A stretch of DNA of 9,831 nucleotides, from positions 1 through 9,831 of the forward strand of contig CAOJFR010000036.1 in NCBI GenBank assembly GCA_948434855.1, given 5' to 3'. The notes beneath the pieces were generated by a model, which saw nothing but the letters and a program-made list of their open reading frames with translations, did no database searches and was not told where the DNA came from. The DNA comes from an uncultured Clostridia bacterium. Lineage in GTDB: Bacteria; Bacillota; Clostridia; Christensenellales; UBA1242. A program made the position numbers and the translations under genes. Positions 6,319 through 9,831 of this stretch are shown here, piece after piece (the stretch's first letter is position 1; the number at the start of each line of letters is the position of its first letter).

Positions 6319-6549
6319 TTAATTGCCCTTTTTCATTGTTTCGTCTTTGGAAAACAGCCTTGTTCTTCTGATGATTAATTGAATAAGCATCCAGATTCCT
6401 GCAAGCCCGACTAAGGCATACAAAATTCTTACAAACACCCCTGCTCCAAATATCCATGTGAGAAGGTTCCATGAAAACACTCCAACCAAAAACCAGTTTA
6501 GTGAGCCAAAGATTATTATGCTGAGCGCAACTATATTTGCAATAATCAT
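6319..6549 (-). CDS. DUF378 family small membrane protein
   Basis: This 76-residue protein matches DUF378, a family of short bacterial membrane proteins of unknown function. The diagnostic stretch GSLNWFLVGVFSWNLLTWIFG (quoted in part: GSLNWFLVGVF, residues 15-25) is followed by RILYALVGLAGIW (41-53). Two transmembrane helices are expected, at about 3-24 and 39-61, with a basic, probably cytoplasmic tail (RRTRLFSKDETMKKGN, 61-76). AAGGAG sits 8 bp before the ATG. The gene is flanked by its own terminator and by the secG terminator, so it is likely monocistronic. I could not find a convincing -35/-10 pair in the 50 bp upstream. No function is proposed. Confidence 0.88.
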   Translation of the reverse strand: MIIANIVALSIIIFGSLNWFLVGVFSWNLLTWIFGAGVFVRILYALVGLAGIWMLIQLIIRRTRLFSKDETMKKGN

Positions 6550-6603
6550 ATAAATTTCTCCTTATATGATTATTTTTAACCTTTCTATCAATTTTTATAC
6601 AAT

Positions 6604-6629
6604 AAAAAAGACATAACTTTTGTTATGCC
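6604..6629 (-). terminator. Rho-independent terminator of the pgk-tpiA-secG operon
   Basis: On the minus strand GGCATAAC pairs with GTTATGTC (one G-U pair) around an AAAA loop, followed by a run of six Ts. It sits 7 bp downstream of the secG stop. Confidence 0.87.
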
Positions 6630-6636
6630 TTGCTCT

Positions 6637-6981
6637 TTAAATGAATCCTCTGTATATTGTGTGCAATATTAAGAACAAGATTGTTACTACTAATATTAAA
6701 ACTGCATCTATTATTGTGAGAAGTTTTATCTTTCCCTGAAGTGTTGCACCTTTGTTTCTGTTATAAAAGGTGTTTGTTTGACCTGATATTGCAGATATTC
6801 CATTTTGATTGCTCTTTTGCATACACACAAACACTATCATTGCTATGGCTAGCACTGCTAGAATGCATATTAAAACTATCTTTATTATTGGAAATGAGTT
6901 TTCTACCCATGGAGCAACCGCTTGATTGGTTTTATCATCTGACGCAGCAGCACTTATTAAGCTTGTGATATTTTCTAACAT
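6637..6981 (-). CDS. secG: Preprotein translocase subunit SecG with N-terminal extension
   Basis: SecG is the small non-essential membrane subunit of the SecYEG export channel. The 114-residue protein shows the two-helix SecG plan: helix 1 at about 31-53, a loop FVCMQKSNQNGISAISGQ (51-68; family pattern VLLQ-x-G-x-x-x-GL), a polar stretch YNRNKG, and helix 2 at about 86-109. SecG is usually 70-85 residues and its first helix starts near the N-terminus. Here about 30 residues (including DDKTNQAVAPWVENSF) precede it. No Met exists between residues 1 and 48, and GGAGG lies 4 bp before the ATG, so the extension looks genuine. The gene closes the pgk-tpiA operon, a placement common in Bacillota, and also has its own promoter at 7002-7030. 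Divergence of the loop motif keeps the call below certainty. Confidence 0.82.
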   Translation of the reverse strand: MLENITSLISAAASDDKTNQAVAPWVENSFPIIKIVLICILAVLAIAMIVFVCMQKSNQNGISAISGQTNTFYNRNKGATLQGKIKLLTIIDAVLILVVTILFLILHTIYRGFI

Positions 6982-7001
6982 AAGTCCTCCAAAACAAATG
7001 A

Positions 7002-7030
7002 ATTATATCATAAATTTTGTTTTATTTCAA
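7002..7030 (-). promoter_or_regulatory. Internal promoter directly upstream of secG
   Basis: On the minus strand TTGAAA (7025-7030) and TATAAT (7002-7007) are 17 bp apart, and the -10 is extended (TGATATAAT). It occupies the 50-bp gap between the small membrane protein gene and secG, so SecG can be made independently of the glycolytic genes. Confidence 0.75.
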
Positions 7031-7031
7031 G

Positions 7032-7262
7032 TTAAATATAATAAATTGTTAGCAAAATTATAGCAATTAATGACGCAATAAACAAAAATATAATAAATAA
7101 CTTAACATTTTTGTTTTTTGGAACAAGTTTGTTCTTTACAACGGAATCTAGCAAAAGCATGAAAACTATTACCGCAAAAATTGATACACCAATTATGGTG
7201 AACTCTTTTTCGGCTTTTGTTTGCTCTAACAAAAGATTAAGAACGCTGAGCAGCATTGCCAT
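7032..7262 (-). CDS. Small two-helix membrane protein of unknown function
   Basis: I do not recognise this 76-residue protein. It has a short leader (MAMLLSVLNLLLEQTKAEKEF), a hydrophobic segment at about 22-42 (TIIGVSIFAVIVFMLLLDSV), a basic loop KNKLVPKNKNVK (43-54), and a second hydrophobic segment at 55-76 that runs to the C-terminus. The basic loop suggests that loop faces the cytoplasm. The ATG at 7262 is 3 bp after the tpiA stop and uses an AGGGGA Shine-Dalgarno that overlaps the end of tpiA; a second ATG two codons later is an alternative. The gene lies between tpiA and secG in the same operon, where many Bacillota carry gpmI or eno. Its overall plan resembles SecG, but no SecG loop motif is present, so I leave it unnamed. 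Confidence 0.72.
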   Translation of the reverse strand: MAMLLSVLNLLLEQTKAEKEFTIIGVSIFAVIVFMLLLDSVVKNKLVPKNKNVKLFIIFLFIASLIAIILLTIYYI

Positions 7263-7265
7263 ACT

Positions 7266-7985
7266 TTATCCCCTACTTTCTGCAATTTTTATAAATTCTT
7301 CCGCACTTAAACTTGCTCCGCCAACAAGCACTCCGTCAACTTCTGCAAGTGATAAGATTTCTGCACTGTTTTTTGGATTTACACTTCCGCCATATAGCAC
7401 ACTTACACTAGCATTAAATTTTTCAGAAACAATTTGCTTTATATAACTATGTGCCTTAACAATGTCTGCACTTGTTGCAACCTTTCCGGTTCCGATTGCC
7501 CAAACTGGCTCATAGGCAATGATTATGTTTTTTAAATCTGTTATGTCTGCAAGCGATTCGGTCACTTGTTTTTTTATTACAGACTTAAATTTTGGTTTTT
7601 CTTCTAGGGTTTCACCAACACATAGTATTACTTTAAGCCCAACTGCCTGTGCCTCTTTTACCTTTTTTGCTATGAACTGGTTTGATTCATCAAAATAATG
7701 CCTTCTTTCACTATGCCCAACCAAAACCATGCTTGCACCGGCTTCTTTTATCATGTTTGCAGAAACCTCGCCAGTATAGGCACCCTTTTCTGCATAATGA
7801 CAATTTTGTGCCCCGACTGCAAAGGCATTTTTTGCACACCTTGACATTTCTGTTAACATGACCGAAGGAACACAAAGACCTAAGTTCTTTTGAGTTTTTG
7901 CGTTTTTCTTTATTGTTTTAACGTAAGCTGAAACTTCTGAAAGTGATTTATTCATTTTCCAGTTTCCAATTATGAGCTTTTCCAT
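7266..7985 (-). CDS. tpiA: Triosephosphate isomerase
   Basis: This enzyme interconverts dihydroxyacetone phosphate and glyceraldehyde 3-phosphate in glycolysis. The 239-residue barrel has all catalytic residues: N8 and K10 in GNWKMN, H91 in GHSERR, and E159 in AYEPVWAIG. The flexible phosphate-gripping loop is VWAIGTGK (161-168), and the phosphate-binding YGGSVNPKN (198-206) and VLVGGASL (219-226) are intact. The length is slightly below the usual 245-255. The ATG is preceded by AGGTG overlapping the pgk TAG stop; only 7 bp separate the genes, so translation is probably coupled. Confidence 0.97.
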   Translation of the reverse strand: MEKLIIGNWKMNKSLSEVSAYVKTIKKNAKTQKNLGLCVPSVMLTEMSRCAKNAFAVGAQNCHYAEKGAYTGEVSANMIKEAGASMVLVGHSERRHYFDESNQFIAKKVKEAQAVGLKVILCVGETLEEKPKFKSVIKKQVTESLADITDLKNIIIAYEPVWAIGTGKVATSADIVKAHSYIKQIVSEKFNASVSVLYGGSVNPKNSAEILSLAEVDGVLVGGASLSAEEFIKIAESRG

Positions 7986-7992
7986 TTTTCAC

Positions 7993-9468
7993 CTATTTTT
8001 TTGTTTTGGTTGTGGTTTTTGCAACGGTTTTTGTTGCAGCAGCAGCTTTTGGAGCAGCTGCTTTTGCTGTTGTTTTGGCAGCTGGTTTGCTGGCTTGTTT
8101 TGCAACTTCTGCCTTGTCTGCAGCAGTTTTTGCAACTGGTTTTGAAGAAGCTGTTTTTGTTGCAGCAGTTTTTGTTGCCTTTGATTTTACTGTGGTTTTT
8201 GGAGCTGGCTTTTTTGCAGCAGTTTTGTTGATGGTCTTTTTATCCATAGCTTCAAAATCTGGAGTTTTTACCTTTTTTGTGCCATCTTCTTTATCAAGCA
8301 ACATTGCAACGCCTGGAAGAACTGAACCCTCTAAAAATTCTAGAGTTGCTCCACCACCAGTTGAAAGATGTGAAACTTTGTTTGCATAGCCAAGCTCTTG
8401 AATTGCAGCAACACTATCTCCACCGCCAACTATTGAAACCGCAGCAGATTTTGCAACTGCCTTTGCAACTGCAAGTGTGCCTTTTCTGAATTTTTTGAAC
8501 TCAAAAACACCCATTGGTCCATTCCAAATTATTGTTTTTGCATTCTTTATTTCTTTTGCAAACAATTTTTGTGTTTTTTTACCAATATCTAATGCCTGAA
8601 AATCTTTATCAATTTTATTTGCATCCTGAACTTTACGCTTTGCGTTTGGTGAAAACTCACTTCCACAAACAACATCTATTGGAAGCACTAAGTTTACATT
8701 TAGTTGCTCTGCCTTTTCCATTATCTCTTTTGCAACGGCAACCTTATCTTCCTCAAACTTTGAGAAGCCTACACTGTAGCCCTTTGCAACTAAAAATGTG
8801 TTTGCCATTGCCCCACCAATTAATATTGTGTTGGCTTTGGTCATGAGCGCAGAGATTACGCCAATTTTGTCTGAAACTTTTGCTCCGCCAAGTATGCACA
8901 CAAGTGGTTTTTCTGCGTTTTCTGTGGCATTTGTGAGTGCTAAAATTTCACTATCCATTAAAAAGCCTGCAACGGCTGGAAGGTGTCTTGCAATTCCCGC
9001 TGTTGATGCGTGAGCTCTGTGAGCTGCACCAAATGCATCGTTTACATAAATTTCTGCAAGCGAAGCAAGCTCTTTTGCAAAAGCATCGTCATTCTTTTCT
9101 TCTTCAGCATGGAAACGAACATTTTCTAGCAAGACAATTTCGCCCTCTTTCATGTTTGCTGTGAGCTCTTTTGCACTTGCACCAATAACATCGGTTGCCA
9201 TTTTGATTGGTTGTCCCAAAAGTTCTTTGAGCCTTGTTGCCACATTTTTTAATGAGTATTTTTCTGTGAACACGCCCTTTGGACGACCAAGATGTGAACA
9301 CAAAATTACCTTTGCATTTTGCTTAACCAAATAGTTGATTGTTGGAAGCGCTGCACGGATTCTTGTGTCATCTGTGATATTTCCACTCTCATCTAGTGGA
9401 ACATTAAAATCTACTCTGACAAACACTTTTTTGCCAGTTACATTAATATCTTTAAAAGTTTTTTTCAT
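7993..9468 (-). CDS. pgk: Phosphoglycerate kinase with Lys/Ala/Thr-rich C-terminal tail
   Basis: This enzyme transfers phosphate from 1,3-bisphosphoglycerate to ADP in glycolysis. The core (about 1-400) is complete: VRVDFNVP (18-25), SHLGRPKG (58-65), ENVRFH (115-120), NDAFGAAHRAHAS (143-155), GGAKVSDKIG (194-203), WNGPMGVFE (315-323), GGGDSVAA (348-355) and LSTGGGATLEF (368-378). Bacterial PGK normally ends near residue 390-400. Here the frame continues for about 90 residues made almost only of Lys, Ala, Thr, Pro, Ser and Val. From residue 409 to the end, about 23 of 83 residues are Lys and only 3 are acidic. The tail resembles histone H1-like or HU-type tails. The frame is unbroken to a TAG at 7993-7995. 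AGAAGG lies upstream of the ATG, and a near-perfect promoter lies at 9532-9561. The gene heads the pgk-tpiA-small membrane protein-secG operon. Confidence 0.97.
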   Translation of the reverse strand: MKKTFKDINVTGKKVFVRVDFNVPLDESGNITDDTRIRAALPTINYLVKQNAKVILCSHLGRPKGVFTEKYSLKNVATRLKELLGQPIKMATDVIGASAKELTANMKEGEIVLLENVRFHAEEEKNDDAFAKELASLAEIYVNDAFGAAHRAHASTAGIARHLPAVAGFLMDSEILALTNATENAEKPLVCILGGAKVSDKIGVISALMTKANTILIGGAMANTFLVAKGYSVGFSKFEEDKVAVAKEIMEKAEQLNVNLVLPIDVVCGSEFSPNAKRKVQDANKIDKDFQALDIGKKTQKLFAKEIKNAKTIIWNGPMGVFEFKKFRKGTLAVAKAVAKSAAVSIVGGGDSVAAIQELGYANKVSHLSTGGGATLEFLEGSVLPGVAMLLDKEDGTKKVKTPDFEAMDKKTINKTAAKKPAPKTTVKSKATKTAATKTASSKPVAKTAADKAEVAKQASKPAAKTTAKAAAPKAAAATKTVAKTTTKTKK

Positions 9469-9531
9469 AACCTATATTTCCTTCTATTATCTATTTCTAA
9501 TTCTATATATGCATAACTTTTGCACACTATT

Positions 9532-9561
9532 ATTATAATCAAAAAAAATATAAGTTGTCAA
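9532..9561 (-). promoter_or_regulatory. Consensus promoter of the pgk operon
   Basis: On the minus strand TTGACA (9556-9561) and TATAAT (9532-9537) are both perfect and 18 bp apart, the strongest promoter in the window. The predicted start is near 9525, giving a leader of about 55 nt. The -35 box lies in the loop of the upstream gene's terminator hairpin, and the T-run forms the spacer. Confidence 0.85.
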
Positions 9562-9581
9562 ATAGTAACTACTTATATTTT
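9541..9581 (-). terminator. Terminator of the dihydrouridine synthase gene
   Basis: On the minus strand AAAATATAAGT (9571-9581) pairs with ACTTATATTTT (9545-9555) and a run of Ts follows to 9541. The left arm includes the gene's own TAA stop. The stem is AT-only at its base, so efficiency is uncertain, and it shares its sequence with the pgk promoter. Confidence 0.72.
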
Positions 9582-9831
9582 GTAAAATTTATTAAATAAA
9601 TCCTGCAATTTTTCAAGCACTTCTGATACGCTATTTAATTTTATAAGTTCTACTAATGCCTGCGAATTTTTGTAGCGACCACTAAGGTAAAACGCAAGGT
9701 GTGAACGCATATATTTAACCACATGACTTTCACTGTGGTGCTTTAGCATTTCGTTGTAATGAAACATGATTTGCGAAAGTTTGTTTACGTTTTCTGTTTT
9801 GCCAAAAACTAACTCACTGAAAATTTCTGGA
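9573..9831 (-). CDS. tRNA-dihydrouridine synthase, C-terminal part (runs off the right edge)
   Basis: The last 85 codons are present and the frame stays open through the window edge, so the Met at 9767 is internal. Dus enzymes reduce uridine to dihydrouridine in tRNA using FMN and NADPH. The visible part is the C-terminal helical tRNA-binding domain. The PEIFSEL start corresponds to the family's N-P-W-I/L-F segment at the end of the barrel. It is followed by the helix HYNEMLKHHSESHVVKYMRSH (quoted in part: KYMRSHLAFYLSG), matching the DusB pattern of M-R-K-H with W/F-Y-x-x-G. The catalytic Cys and FMN site lie outside the window. DusB-type is the best match, but with only the C-terminus I leave the symbol blank. 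Confidence 0.83.
   Translation of the reverse strand, partial: PEIFSELVFGKTENVNKLSQIMFHYNEMLKHHSESHVVKYMRSHLAFYLSGRYKNSQALVELIKLNSVSEVLEKLQDLFNKFYKI

Noticed and set aside
7111..7446. Plus-strand 111-codon open frame opposite tpiA and the small membrane protein
   Set aside because: It lies wholly antisense to two well-supported genes and shows no recognisable domain or ribosome binding site.
8001..8489. Plus-strand open frames opposite the pgk 3' half (Leu/Gln-rich and Ala/Val/Phe-rich)
   Set aside because: They are complements of the Lys/Ala-rich codons of the pgk tail and core; composition is an artefact and no ribosome binding site supports them.
6637..9468. Loss of gpmI and eno from the glycolytic operon as a pathway gap
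   Set aside because: Those genes often sit elsewhere on the chromosome, and their absence from this window says nothing about the genome.
1..9831. tRNA, rRNA, riboswitch or insertion sequence
   Set aside because: I saw no cloverleaf, rRNA segment, known riboswitch core, transposase or terminal inverted repeat in the gaps, all of which are short and explained by promoters, terminators or the repeat array.

Overview
The window is AT-rich bacterial DNA with short intergenic gaps, strong Shine-Dalgarno sites (AGGAG/GGAGG), sigma-A-type promoters and U-tract hairpin terminators. TGA is used as a stop (pepF). Together with the pgk-tpiA-secG order and an M3-family PepF, this points to a low-GC Bacillota, probably an uncultured gut-type Clostridia. 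That placement is an inference from style; no rRNA or other phylogenetic marker is present.

Layout, left to right. (1) Bases 127-1834, plus strand: a two-gene unit of paralogous class I SAM-dependent methyltransferases, the second with an acidic N-terminal extension, ending in a terminator. (2) Bases 1835-2207, no gene: a convergent intergenic region with 15 uninterrupted 11-bp tandem repeats of AABBCC higher-order structure, bracketed by two terminators. (3) Bases 2208-6233, minus strand: pepF and a CMP-kinase-like gene overlapping by 4 bp, then a CTP-synthase homologue (pyrG) with its own promoter. (4) Bases 6319-6549, minus strand: a DUF378 membrane protein. (5) Bases 6637-9468, minus strand: pgk-tpiA-small membrane protein-secG, driven by a consensus promoter upstream of pgk, with a second promoter directly before secG. 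(6) Bases 9573-9831: the C-terminal end of a tRNA-dihydrouridine synthase that runs off the right edge.

Metabolically, the window combines lower glycolysis (triosephosphate isomerase, phosphoglycerate kinase), the end of pyrimidine nucleotide synthesis (CTP synthase homologue plus a probable CMP kinase), peptide turnover (PepF), protein export (SecG) and small-molecule or macromolecule methylation of unknown target.

Three things stand out. The CTP-synthase homologue has lost the catalytic Cys and His of its glutaminase domain, has an altered oxyanion-hole region, and shows changes in the conserved UTP-site motif. Phosphoglycerate kinase carries a Lys/Ala/Thr-rich tail of about 90 residues resembling histone H1-like or HU-type tails. 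The 11-bp array lies in a transcriptionally insulated spot and shows a nested duplication history.
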